Below, in pieces: positions 11,763 through 21,664 of a stretch of 64,000 nucleotides of DNA (position 1 is its first letter; each line of letters opens with the position of its first letter). The position numbers and the translations under genes are program-made. The notes beneath the pieces are model-generated. The model worked only from the letters and a program-made list of their open reading frames with translations, ran no database searches and had not been told where the DNA came from. This DNA is from Drosophila miranda (taxonomy: Eukaryota; Arthropoda; Insecta; Diptera; Drosophilidae): assembly GCF_003369915.1 (NCBI RefSeq), contig NW_022881603.1:23123515-23187514 (forward strand), read 5' to 3'.

Positions 11763-12019
11763 AATAGAAACTGCCTGTGGTGGCGATTAAGTGAAATGCA
11801 GCTGGGCTGAATTTTCCTTTTCCACCGTTGTTGCTGCCTCTGCTACTGCTGCTGTTGTTGTGGCTAGCGAAACTCAGCGCAAATGCTGGCAATTCTGGGG
11901 TGCAGCCTTCTGGCACACACGCACAACTTGCTTAGAAGCGTTTCTTATTACTACCAACACACATTGGATGGTTAATTAGATCTTATTCGGAGGTTTTTTG
12001 TTGTGAAAAAACTTTCTGC

Positions 12020-12030
12020 CAGTGTGACCG
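12020..12030 (-). promoter_or_regulatory. Motif 1 (M1BP-type) core promoter element, RYBP
   Basis: On the minus strand this reads CGGTCACACTG, matching the fly core-promoter Motif 1 consensus YGGTCACACTR found at broadly expressed genes. It lies about 260 bp upstream of the RYBP start codon in the right orientation. Confidence 0.55.
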
Positions 12031-12169
12031 CGGACTTGTCCAGTCCGACCCTCTGAAATATATCAAAATATACCGTCCAATTTTAAAAATATACCGTAAA
12101 TATACTGACTGAAATACTACTTCTATTATACATGTTCCTCAATTTTTGTATTCCGTCCAATATTACCAG

Positions 12170-12490
12170 CTAGAAAGAACGCCCAGCTATGCCCACATAA
12201 TTGTATACAATTAATGATTAATGATTAATGAATCAAGTGCAAAATAGACTTGACTGGTTGATTTTAAAGTCTTGCTTTTGTCTAAAAAAAGGTTTTAGCG
12301 AAGAAGGTCAAATAAAAAAAAAACTTAATAAGACGTAAGAGAAAAATCGTTACTTTTGCTTAATTTTGATATTCCCTTGAATAATTCTGAGTAACTAAGA
12401 CTCTCAGCCCTGCTCACATAATTTTATCCGATTAATTAATCAATTTTCTACTTTACTGGTCTAATTTAAATACTTGCTTTTACTTGATTT
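12170..12490. repeat. Degenerate tandem duplication of intergenic DNA, split by an LTR element
   Basis: A unit starting 'cccacataat...attaatgattaatga', passing 'cttgcttttgtctaaaaaaaggtttt' and 'acgtaagagaaaaatcgtta', spans about 12185-12385. A diverged second copy starts at about 12413 ('ctcacataatttta...attaattaatca', 'cttgcttttacttg') and resumes at 19506 after the LTR element ('ggctaaaataggttt', 'acgtaagagaaaaatggtta') to about 19610. The LTR element therefore landed inside the second repeat copy. Confidence 0.6.
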
Positions 12491-13082
12491 TGTTACGAAC
12501 CTTTGTTTTCTTCGGGGCAAGGCCGGCTAGCCAGTCATCCCAGGCCTGGGTACTTCCCAAGCCCTCAGGTCGCACAATATACCAACTAATTGGACATCTC
12601 GAACAAATTGAAACTACAAAAGTAACCGACAAAAAAAACTGCAAACGGACTCTACTCGACAAACAACATTACAGTAACTTCCTTCACCACAGACGTGGAC
12701 TAGGTCGAGGTGTCGATGTTTTTACCCCTGACGTACCCACCCTACCTGAGATCTGAATACCCTCTCGTTGCTGTGGCTCCTCTTCCCCCCATATGAAACG
12801 CTTACCAATTCATTTTCTTCGTTATAATTTTCACTTCAATTTCCTACTTTTACACGGTATCATCGCTACACTAAGCCTGTCTAACCATCCCCCCTCATCT
12901 TATCACTACGGGCGGTTAATAAATAAATAGATTAATAGAAATAATTAATATAATAAATATAACTAAGTTACATATAGATATAATATGGGCGGACTTAAAT
13001 TAGGGGATTAACATATACATATAAATGGAGACGTCTAACAAAAATAAATAATGGGAGTAAATAAGTTAATTGATGCTTTTTT
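12491..13082 (-). repeat. LTR (plus-side end) of Osvaldo-like copy 1, first part
   Basis: Begins TGTTACGAACC after the ATTT duplication and matches the LTRs at 48228 and 55492, with a 40-bp internal deletion near 12758. It ends where the first DINE-1 starts. Confidence 0.85.
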
Positions 13083-14160
13083 TATACCCGATACTCAAAA
13101 TGAGTATTGGGGTATATTAGATTTGTGGTAAAAGTGGATATGTGTAACGTCCAGAAGGAATCGTTTCCGACCCCATAAAGTATATATATTCTTGATCAGC
13201 ATCAATAGCCGAGTCGATTGAGCCATGTCTGTCTGTCCGTCTGTCCGTCCGTCCGTCTGTCCGTCCCCTTCAGCGCCTAGTGCTCAAAGACTATAAGAGC
13301 TAGAGCAACGATGTTTTGGATCCAGACTTCTGTGATATGTCACTGCTACAAAACTTTTTCAACCCTTCGCCCCGCCCACTTCCGCCCCCACAAAGGACGA
13401 AAATCTGTGGCATCCACGCAGAATCGTAGAGGATGACTATATGTTTTAGAATGTAAAATCTCAACCAGATCGTATAATTATTATAGCCAGAATCAAGAAA
13501 ACAATTTCATTCTTTCTCGCTCTGTCTCTCTCTTACACACAGGTTTCATGGTCGGTTTTGCCAATTGCAAAATATGAGTTCAAGGATCTCAGAACCTATA
13601 AGAGCCAGAGCAACCAAATTTGGTATCCACACTCCTGTGATATCGGACCTTGACCGTTTCGTGTCCAAATTTCGCCACACCCCCTTCCGCCCCCGCAAAG
13701 GACGAAAATCTGGGGCATTCACAAATCTCAGCGACTGTTAAGGCTAGAGTAACCAAATTTGGTATCCGCACTTCTGTTAGATCTCACTTAAAAACGTTTA
13801 TCTCAGAATTTCGCCCCACCCCCTTCCGCCACCACAAAGAACGAAAATCTGTTGCATCCGCAATATTGCACATTTGAGAAAACTAAAAACGCAGAATCAT
13901 AGATAACGACCATATCTATCAGATTGCTGAATCTGGACCAGATCAGATAATTTTTATAGCCAAAAGGAACAAATCAATTTGCACTGGCTACGCCGCGCCC
14001 GACGTCACGCTCAGACTGATTTTCTGTCTCTCTCGCACGCACTCTTTGTCGTGTCGTTTAATATTAGCAGCGTCTGCCGGAGGAGACCCATACTGACTTA
14101 GTATCGGGTATAACAGTAGAGTTGCGGTGCCCGCAGCAACTCACAACGTTCCCCCTCGTT
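13083..14160 (+). mobile_element. DINE-1/INE-1 Helentron in the LTR
   Basis: Full-length forward copy from 'tatacccgatactcaaaatgag' to 'ccccctcgtt', of the 'gtcaaggtccgatatc' subtype. A short internal deletion removes part of the 'tttttaaagatacgat' segment near 13417. It abuts the next copy with no spacer. Confidence 0.9.
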
Positions 14161-15093
14161 ATACCCGATACTCAAAATGAGTATTGGGGTATATTTGATT
14201 TGTGGTAAAAGTGGATGTGTGTAACGTCCAGAAGGAATCGTTTCCGACCCCATAAAGTATATATATTCTTGATCAGCATCAATAGCCGAGTCGATTGAGC
14301 CCTGTCTGTCTGTCCGTCTGTCCTTCCGTCCGTCCGTCCGTCCGTCCGTCTGTCTGTCCGTCCGTCCGTCCGTCCGTCCGTCCGTCCGTCCGTCCCCTTC
14401 AGCGCCTAGTGCTCAAAGACTATAAGAGCTAGAGCAACGAGGTTTTGGATCCAGACTTCTGTGATATGTCACTGCTACAAAAATATTTCAAAACTTCGCC
14501 CCGCCCACTTTCGCCCCCACAAAAGACGAAAATCTGTGGCATCCACATTTTTAAAGATACGATAAAACCAAAAACGCAGAATCGGTGAGGATGACCATAT
14601 CTTCTACGGTGCAAAATCTGAACCAGATCGTATAATGATTATAGCCAGAATCAAGAAAACAATTTTATTCTTTCTCGCTCTGTCTCTCTCTAACACACAG
14701 GTTTCATGGTCGGTTTTGTCAATTGCAAAATATGAGTTCAAGGATCTCAGAACCTATAAGAGCCAGAGCAACCAAATTTGGTATCCACACTCCTGTGATA
14801 TCGGACCTTGACCGTTTCGTGTCCAACTTTCGCCACACCCCCTTCCGCCCCAGCAAAGGACGAAAATCTGGGGCATCCACAAATCTCAGAGACTATTAAG
14901 GCTAGAGTAACAAAATTTGGTATCCGCACTTCTGTTAGATCTCACTATAAAACGTATATCTCAGAATTTCGCCCCACCCTTTTCCGCCCCCACAAAGGAC
15001 GAAAATCTGCCGCAGGAGAGCCATACTGACTTAGTATCGGGTATAACTGTAGAGTTGCGGTGTCCGCAGCAACTCACAACCTTCCACCTCGTT
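14161..15093 (+). mobile_element. DINE-1/INE-1 Helentron, internal deletion variant
   Basis: Forward copy joined head-to-tail to the preceding one. It has a long GTCC tract (about 14301-14397), a deletion of about 215 bp where 'gaaaatctg' (15008) jumps to 'ccgcaggagagcc', and ends 'ccttccacctcgtt'. The same deletion and the same terminal variant occur in the copy at 20703, so both descend from one source. Confidence 0.9.
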
Positions 15094-15153
15094 TTATATT
15101 TAATTTGGGGAAAATAAAGATTCAGCGTTGTCTTTGTCATAATAGTACTAAAA
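15094..15153. repeat. 60-bp spacer duplicated at 21605-21664
   Basis: Sequence 'ttatatttaatttgggg...' through 'cataatagtacta'. It is the same as the spacer after the DINE-1 at 20703. Neither copy resembles DINE-1, so it looks like captured flanking DNA that moved or was duplicated with the element. Confidence 0.8.
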
Positions 15154-16280
15154 AACGAGGGGGAACGTTGTGAGTTTCTGCGGACACCGCAACTCTACAG
15201 TTATACCCGATACTAAGTCAGTATGGCTCTCCTGCGGCAGACGCCGCTAATATTGAACCTTACGACAAAGAGTGCGTGCGAGAGAGACAGAAAATCAGTC
15301 TGAGCGTGACGTCGGGGGCTGCGTAGCCAGTGCAAATTGATTTGTTCCTTTTGGCTATAAAAATGATCTGATCTGATCCAGATTCAGCAAACTGATAGAT
15401 ATGGTCATTATCTATGATTCTGCGTTTTTAGTTTTCTCGAATGTGCAATATTGTGGATGCAACAGATTTTCGTCCTTTGTGGGGGCGGAAAAGGGTGGGG
15501 CGAAATTCTGAGATATACGTTTTATAGTGAGATCTAACAGAAGTGCGGATACCAAATTTGGTTACTCTAGCCTTAATAGTCTCTGAGATTTGTGGATGCC
15601 CCAGATTTTCGTCCTTTCCGGGGGCGGAAGGGGGTGTGGCGAAATTTGGACACGAAACGGTCAAGGTCCGATATCACAGAAGTGTGGATACCAAATTTGG
15701 TTGCTCTGGCTCTTATAGGTTTTGAGATCCTTGAACTCATATTTTGCAATTGGCAAAGCCGACCATGAAACCTGTGTGTTAGAGAGAGACAGAGGGAGAA
15801 AGAATGAAATTGTTTTCTTGATTCTGGCTATAATAATAATACGATCTGGTTGTGATTTTACACTCTAGAACATATAGTCATCCTCTACGATTCTGCGTTT
15901 TTGGTTTTATCGTATCTTTAAAAATGTGGATGCCACAGATTTTCGTCCTTTGTGGGGGCGGAAGTGGGCGGGGCGAAGTTTTGAAATATTTTTGTAGCAG
16001 TGACATATCACAGAAGTCTGGATCCAAAACATCGTTGCTCTAGATCTAATAGTCTTTGAGCACTAGGCGCTGAAGGGGACGGACGGACGGACGGACGGAC
16101 GGACGGGCGGACGGACGGACAGACGGACAGACAGACAGGGCTAAATCGACTCGGCTATTGATGCTGATCAAGAATATATATACTTTATGGGGTCGGAAAC
16201 GATTCCTTCTGGACGTTACACACATCCACTTTTACCACAAATCTAATATACCCCAATACTCATTTTGAGTATCGGGTATA
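15154..16280 (-). mobile_element. DINE-1/INE-1 Helentron, full length
   Basis: Reverse copy from 'aacgagggggaacgttgtgag' to 'gagtatcgggtata', 'gtcaaggtccgatatc' subtype, with a GGAC tract at about 16077-16137. It faces the forward copy at 14161 across the 60-bp spacer, and LTR sequence resumes immediately after it. Confidence 0.9.
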
Positions 16281-16622
16281 AAAATCACTAGAACACTATG
16301 TCCGGCGCGAATGCTCCTCCGTTGCGGGAATTTCTTTCTCTCAACCCCCTCTTGGCTTAGCTGCTCTGTTTAATGCTCCCGGGCCGCTGATCCCCATCGC
16401 TCTCTCTTCTATCGCCCTTGAACTAGGTTCAAGGGCATGGCCTGATTCGGGCTGCTGGCGGCTCTCTTTTCTTTGGGGTATGGGTGAGTTGGCTTCGGGA
16501 CTCCGTTATGGGATGAGATCGGAAATCCTCTCTCATAACGGCTCCGGAGAGCGCGCGGAACTCTCACTCTCCAGGAGCAGGTGGCGCCACTCTTGCTAAC
16601 CCTTTCCCCTTAAATTTTGGCC
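16281..16622 (-). repeat. LTR of Osvaldo-like copy 1, resumed part
   Basis: Matches 56447-56789 in the sister element. The LTR terminus (the part with 'ctatcgatatcttcgcatgcaaca') is deleted, and the sequence jumps at 'ttggccttgc' into internal DNA 'gaagagttacacg'. Confidence 0.8.
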
Positions 16623-16678
16623 TTGCGAAGAGTTACACGTTTCACGAAAACTGCTGGCCTTCCCGGACATTACGGTGC

Positions 16679-17825
16679 CTAGGATCTGCCAGCGCCCAAC
16701 GTAGGCTTACACCCACTGATCGGATATTCTCTCAGCTGCTCCCCGTTCCGGACTCGGATCGCGTAAAAGTAGCGGGCGATCTCGTCATCGAGTCCCGTCT
16801 TCAAGACTCGCACCATTTCGGGCTCAACCAAAGGTGTGGTGAGTCTAGCTGCCAGCCTGCGCATCGCTCTAAAGTACTCTTCCACAGATTCGCCAGATTG
16901 TTGTCGTCGCTCATGCAAGGTGCGTAGCCGCTCGAACTCGCCACACACTGCTCGGAACCGGGACACCAAATCCTCGTCCTTCAAATCCTCCCATACTTCC
17001 GGAGGCCGTTCTCGGACAAATTGCCAATACCACTCCGCCGCTTGTCCTTTGACGAGATGGTGAAAGTTGTCAAGGACCTCGTCCCACGACCGTCGGTTCT
17101 GCCTACGGAGGAACGAAGTCCTGCACCGTCATCTTATTTGGGTCTCCATCTCCGTCGAAGTGGATTTCCCATTTGTCGACGCGTCCCCATCTCGCTCCTC
17201 TCCAATCATCTCTCCTTTCAAATGGTGGCAGATCTGTTGGACCTCCGCCGTCTCCTGATGTCTCCCGTCTCTGCCTTCCAGCACCTGGATCAAGGTCCGC
17301 ATCGCCTATTCCTCGGCGCCAGTTCTGGCTCAACCTCGCCGGCTTCCTTGAAGGCGACTGGGAATTCCATGCGTCATCGTCCTTTGACCTTTTGGGAATG
17401 CTCCCTGTGCTCGGCTTCTGCCTGAGGTGAGCTAGAGGCTGCTGATCGCCATTATTATTCTTGATTTCATTCTGGTCTCTTTCCAATCTCAGGTCTTGGA
17501 TCAATTCCACGTTCTGGCGCAGAGGCGCCATCACCTCTGTTATGGCCCCCATCAGCTCCATAAAGCCGCGACGGATCTCCTCCTGCAGCGTCTTACTCAG
17601 GGTATCTGCCATGCTGCCTCTCCACGTCTCCTGTGCTTGCGCTATGGCGACATTTACTCCTGAGAGAATCTCGGAGGGCAGCGCGTTCGATTGGCCTGGC
17701 AAATTCCAGCTGACGTCTCCACGCCCCTCAGCGCCCTGTGTGTCACCGCCTTGCATCTGTCCTTGGAGGTTACCTGGTGGAGGAGTCCTGCGGGTCATTT
17801 TCTGCTTAGACCGCAAGTTGTACAC
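16679..17825 (-). pseudogene. Osvaldo-like gag, truncated and frameshifted
   Basis: Minus-strand gag relic of an LTR retrotransposon. 17825-17103 is one open frame (MYNLRSKQKMTRRTPPP start, a Gln/Arg-rich middle, and a capsid start near D-K-W-E-I-H-F-D-G-D). The frame shifts at about 17103, and capsid sequence continues in another frame to 16679 (LHERRQQSGESVEEYFRAM is the helical block). It then ends at the deletion joint. The zinc knuckles, protease, RT and integrase present in the 48-57 kb copy are absent. Confidence 0.8.
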
Positions 17826-18711
17826 GCTATCCTATTTATCTTTTTATTCACTACAATTATCTATTCTTCTTTCAGAACAATCGCATAAACACTACCTATA
17901 ACGCTAGCTCACTGATCTTCAGCACAAAAACACTTAATACGGCAAAACAATAATAAGGGGGAAAGGAACCACAACTACTACTAGGGCCACCTCCGCACAT
18001 GGTGTTCTACGTCTTTTCCTGTCCAACGTCTAGAACTTTGCGAGCTCTGTTGACTAATTTTATCTTCCTTGGAAGATTAAGAGTCAAGGGCGCTCACTTC
18101 CCTACAGTCGCTGTTTCCGCCTACTTCCCTACTGAATGCCCGTTGCGGGATGTTGTAGCTGCTCCGAGTGCAACGCGTGGCCGACTTCTGTCCCCACGGG
18201 CCACTCAGAACAAAAATCTCATTGAGAATCTACCCTCCCGACTGCATCCAGCGGTAAGCAGGGGAAGCGAAAAACAGAAATCTTTCTGGCTATATCCTAA
18301 CTTCGGGTATTTCTTTTTTCTTCTTCAGGTTCTCATTTTGCACACCAGGCACCGGGCCGGTTGCTAACTGGCTTGTGGATTCTCCTCTGCCAGTGCCAAA
18401 CCAAATCTCTCTTGAGATTTCCTGCTTCCCGTTGTCAGATAAGTGCCGAATCATCAAACACCAAAAAAAACTTTTTACTTTGTGGATTTTCTTTGCATCC
18501 TCAGATCCCTCAGCGCCGTGCTTCTGTGAGCCAACTCGTCGAGTCCCTCACAGGCCACCGGAACACCGATCGACCCCAGATTGCAAAATACCACTCGAGA
18601 TCTATCTTCTCTGCTGGATATTTATATTTTCTTCGACGTCTGTGTGACCCTCTTTGATGGTAGAGCCAGGACTGCGAGTCCACTTCCCTGTCTCAGATTG
18701 GGCGCCATTAT

Positions 18712-19501
18712 TGTTACGAACCTTTGTTTTCTTCGGGGCAAGGCCGGCTAGCTAGTCATCCCAGGGCTGGGTACTTCCCAAGCCCTCAGGGCGCACAATA
18801 TACCAACTAATTGGACATCTCGAACAAATTGAAACAACAAAAGTAACCGACAAAAAAAACTGCAAACGGACTCTACTCGACAAACAACATTACAGTAACT
18901 TCCTTCACCACAGACGTGGACTAGGTCGAGGTGTCGATGTTTTTACCCCTGACGTACCCACCCTACCTGAGATCTGAATAACAACGTTTTGGATCTCCCT
19001 GCCATGTGCAGCAGCCTTATATCGTTATAATTTTCACTTCAATTTCCTACTTTTACACGGTATCATCGCTACACTAAGCCTGCCTATTCATACCCCCCTC
19101 ATCTTATCACTACGGGCGGTTAATAAATAAATAGATAAATAGAAATAATTAATATAATAAATATAACTAAGTTACATATAGATATAATATGGGCGGACTT
19201 AAATTAGGGAATTAACATATACATATAAATGGAGGCGTCTAACAAAAATAAATAATGGGAGTAAATAAGTTAATTGATGCTTTTTTTTGTCTCTCCCTAA
19301 ATGGGCGCTCTACGTGGCCAGGATTGTGTCTTCGAGCCCAGCAAAAAGCAGCCCAGCGCGGAACTCTCACTCTCCAGGACCAGGTGGCGCCACTCTTGAT
19401 AACCCTTTCCCCTTAAATTTTGGCCTTGCCACTATGTTCGAACTTCTTTCCTCCTCACCGCTTCTATGGGATATCACCTATCGATATCTTCGCATGCAAC
19501 A
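18712..19501 (-). repeat. LTR (minus-sense 5' LTR) of Osvaldo-like copy 1
   Basis: Starts TGTTACGAACC and ends GCATGCAACA. About 790 bp, against about 1.37 kb in copy 2, because internal blocks are missing near 19020 and 19330-19370. The tRNA-Lys-like primer site 'ttgggcgcca' sits just outside it at about 18698-18707. Confidence 0.85.
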
Positions 19502-19787
19502 ATTTTGGCTAAAATAGGTTTTTTTTGCGAAAAATGTCAAACAAATAAAACGTTATGAAACGTAAGAGAAAAATGGTTAGTACTGCTCAATTTTGATGTA
19601 TCGATTGGAGAATAATCGCCGACGAGGTGTTGGTAAGCGCCGGCTGGCCGCATCTGGCAGCACTCTCGAAATTAGCGCAAATATTCAACAAATATTATGG
19701 TTTTTCATATTGTATTAAACATTATTTAAGGCTAGGTAGCAGCATAGTGACGATGCACGTCGACCTACGCCAACGCGGTGCTCTTAG
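19502..19787 (+). promoter_or_regulatory. Probable promoter/5' leader region of a plus-strand gene
   Basis: Contains a DNA replication-related-like 'atcgat' (about 19600), 'catctggcagcactctc' and AT-rich leader sequence before an ATG exon at 19788. Before the LTR insertion this would have been a compact divergent promoter shared with RYBP. No initiator could be fixed. Confidence 0.3.
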
Positions 19788-19823
19788 ATGGTGCGCCAAA
19801 GGCCAGGCGACAGCAACAAGAAG
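19788..19823 (+). CDS. Possible first coding exon, MVRQRPGDSNKK, of an unidentified gene
   Basis: A 12-codon exon with ATG, a strong donor (AAG|GTAAGC) in phase 0 and a leader free of repeats, facing away from RYBP. I do not recognise the product. The next exon is not identifiable: an acceptor at about 19990 (TTCATTTCAG) leads only into the antisense of a LITAF exon. The gene may continue past the LITAF genes, or be truncated by rearrangement, or the exon may be spurious. Confidence 0.35.
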
Positions 19824-19984
19824 GTAAGCGGCGGTGGCTTTTGTTTTGTTTAAGGTTAATATATTCATTTGCAAATATGTAACTAGGCAAACAGCTGAGA
19901 TAGCAGCTCTTGTTTGTGTTATACTATATACTATATACTACTATAGTAGGTACCACCAGATCACATGTCATCGTAGTCTTATCT

Positions 19985-20595
19985 TCATTTCAGTCCGTTG
20001 GGACTATATGCGCCGAGGAAAGTGTTGCACTTGCGACAGTAGTGATTGCCAGTGCGACAACTGTTCATTCAGTAGGTCACAAAGCAGGCAAAACAGCACC
20101 ACCTGAGCGAAATGAGAATGTTTAATACGAATGCGCACACGGAAGCTATTGATTTCGGACTCACCCCACCAGGCAGAAAAGTCCAGCTCCCATATGCGTG
20201 CGCGAATTGGCCGTGTGGGTCATACGCGTGGTCTTCTGGGCCCCGCAGGCCGGGCACAGTACTCTGCAGGGATTTGGACCCAAGTTCATTGTGTCTGCAA
20301 TTAGACAGCCATGACGTCAGAGATGGCCTAACAAAATAGCCAAGAAATTACTTACCCATTTGGACAACTGTCGGCTGTGCTGGTTGCTCATACTCGTATA
20401 CCACATGCGGCGGTTGTTGGGTGACTGCAATTGCTGGTATTGCTGGAACAGTCACTGCGTTTGAGCCTATTGCCACATCGTACGATGGCGGCAGCTTCTC
20501 TGCCGCTTCGCTGCTGCGCAGCTTTCGGCTGCCTGCCTCGGCTCGGGGGTGTTTGCATGGATCGACGGCTTCTCTGCCGGTTCGCTCTCTTCCAT
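19985..20595 (-). pseudogene. LITAF-domain gene 1, with premature stop and probable frameshift
   Basis: LITAF-like proteins are zinc-binding monotopic membrane proteins of late endosomes/lysosomes. Exons: 20595-20356, 20294-20165 and 20102-19985, with GT-AG introns in consistent phase. Exon 2 has the first zinc knuckle C-P-A-C and the TH...G-L-F-C-L-V-G hydrophobic segment; exon 3 has NHYCRKC and LGAY. A TGA at 20069-20071 replaces the codon between V-T-Y and M-N-S-C, where relatives carry Cys. In exon 1 the ATG frame (MEESEPAEKPS) and the frame holding LPPSYDVA differ, implying an indel around 20500-20550. Probably non-functional. Confidence 0.75.
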
Positions 20596-20702
20596 GCTGG
20601 CTCTCTTTGCTGCGTAGTATGCGTCTCTCTTTCGTCTCGGTTCTCTTAAATCTACTACTAAGTAAAAAAGCCTCAACATTTGGGGTTCTCTTAGCCTATT
20701 TT

Positions 20703-21604
20703 TATACCCGATACTCAAAATGAGTATTGGGGTATATTAGATTTGTGGTAAAAGTGGATGTGTGTAACGTCCAGAAGGAATCGTTTCCCACCCCATAAAG
20801 TATATATATTCTTGATCAGCATCAATAGCCGAGTCGATTGAGCCCTGTCTGTCTGTCCGTCCGTCCGTCCGTCCGCCCGTCCGTCCGTCCGTCCGTCCGT
20901 CCGTCCCCTTCAGCGCCTAGTGCTCAAAGACTATAAGAGCTAGAGCAACGATGTTTTGGATCCAGACTTCTGTGATATGTCACTGCTACAAAAATATTTC
21001 AAAACTTCGCCCCGCCCACTTTCGCCCCCACAAAAGACGAAAATCTGTGGCATCCACATTTTTAAAGATACGATAAAACCAAAAACGCAGAATCGGTGAG
21101 GATGACCATATCTTCTACGGTGCAAAATCTGAACCAGATCGTATAATGATTATAGCCAGAATCAAGAAAACAATTTTATTCTTTCTCGCTCTGTCTCTCT
21201 CTAACACACAGGTTTCATGGTCGGTTTTGTCAATTGCAAAATATGAGTTCAAGGATCTCAGAACCTATAAGAGCCAGAGCAACCAAATTTGGTATCCACA
21301 CTCCTGTGATATCGGACCTTGACCGTTTCGTGTCCAACTTTCGCCACACCCCCTTCCGCCCCAGCAAAGGACGAAAATCTGGGGCATCCACAAATCTCAG
21401 AGACTATTAAGGCTAGAGTAACCAAATTTGGTATCCGCACTTCTGTTAGATCTCACTATAAAACGTATATCTCAGAATTTCGCCCCACCCTTTTCCGCCC
21501 CCACAAAGGACGAAAATCTGCCGCAGGAGAGCCATACTGACTTAGTATCGGGTATAACTGTAGAGTTGCGGTGTCCGCAGCAACTCACAACCTTCCACCT
21601 CGTT
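20703..21604 (+). mobile_element. DINE-1/INE-1 Helentron, same deletion variant as 14161
   Basis: Forward copy with the same internal deletion ('gaaaatctgccgcagg') and the same 'ccttccacctcgtt' end as the copy at 14161. Differences are mostly in the GTCC tract. It starts 108 bp upstream of the LITAF gene 1 ATG. Confidence 0.9.
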
Positions 21605-21664
21605 TTATATTTAATTTGGGGAAAATAAAGATTCAGCGTTGTCTTTGTCATAATAGTACTAAAA
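21605..21664. repeat. 60-bp spacer, duplicate of 15094-15153
   Basis: Same as the spacer after the DINE-1 at 14161. It lies between two inverted DINE-1 copies here too, but the reverse DINE-1 that follows is of a different subtype. Confidence 0.8.

Larger units (their letters stand above)
12491..19501 (-). mobile_element. Osvaldo/Ulysses-like Ty3/Gypsy element, copy 1, pol deleted, with DINE-1 insertions
   Basis: LTR retrotransposon on the minus strand. LTRs start TGTTACGAA and end GCATGCAACA (plus sense), and the element is flanked by the 4-bp target duplication ATTT (12487-12490 and 19502-19505). Internal DNA contains gag only. Sequence jumps from 3' non-coding 'cactgatcggatattc' (16728) directly into gag, where the sister copy at 48228 has about 3.75 kb of pol, so this is a deletion derivative. 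The left LTR is interrupted by three DINE-1 copies (13083-16280) and has lost roughly 330 bp there and its last part at 16622. The family has long LTRs, no env and a tRNA-Lys-like primer site; the exact family name is my inference. Confidence 0.85.

Noticed and set aside
14301-14397. GTCC/GTCTGTCC arrays as CRISPR or satellite
   Set aside because: Simple microsatellite internal to each DINE-1, no spacers, eukaryotic context.
13589-14929. Small open frames of about 60-78 codons repeated across the window (for example starting MRIPNLVTLAL or MTVSCPNFATPP)
   Set aside because: They recur only inside DINE-1 copies and mirror each other on both strands; non-coding repeat sequence.
19834-20125. 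Plus-strand frames after an acceptor-like TTCATTTCAG, as exon 2 of the gene starting at 19788
   Set aside because: They are the antisense of the LITAF gene 1 third exon, whose zinc-knuckle coding on the minus strand is convincing.
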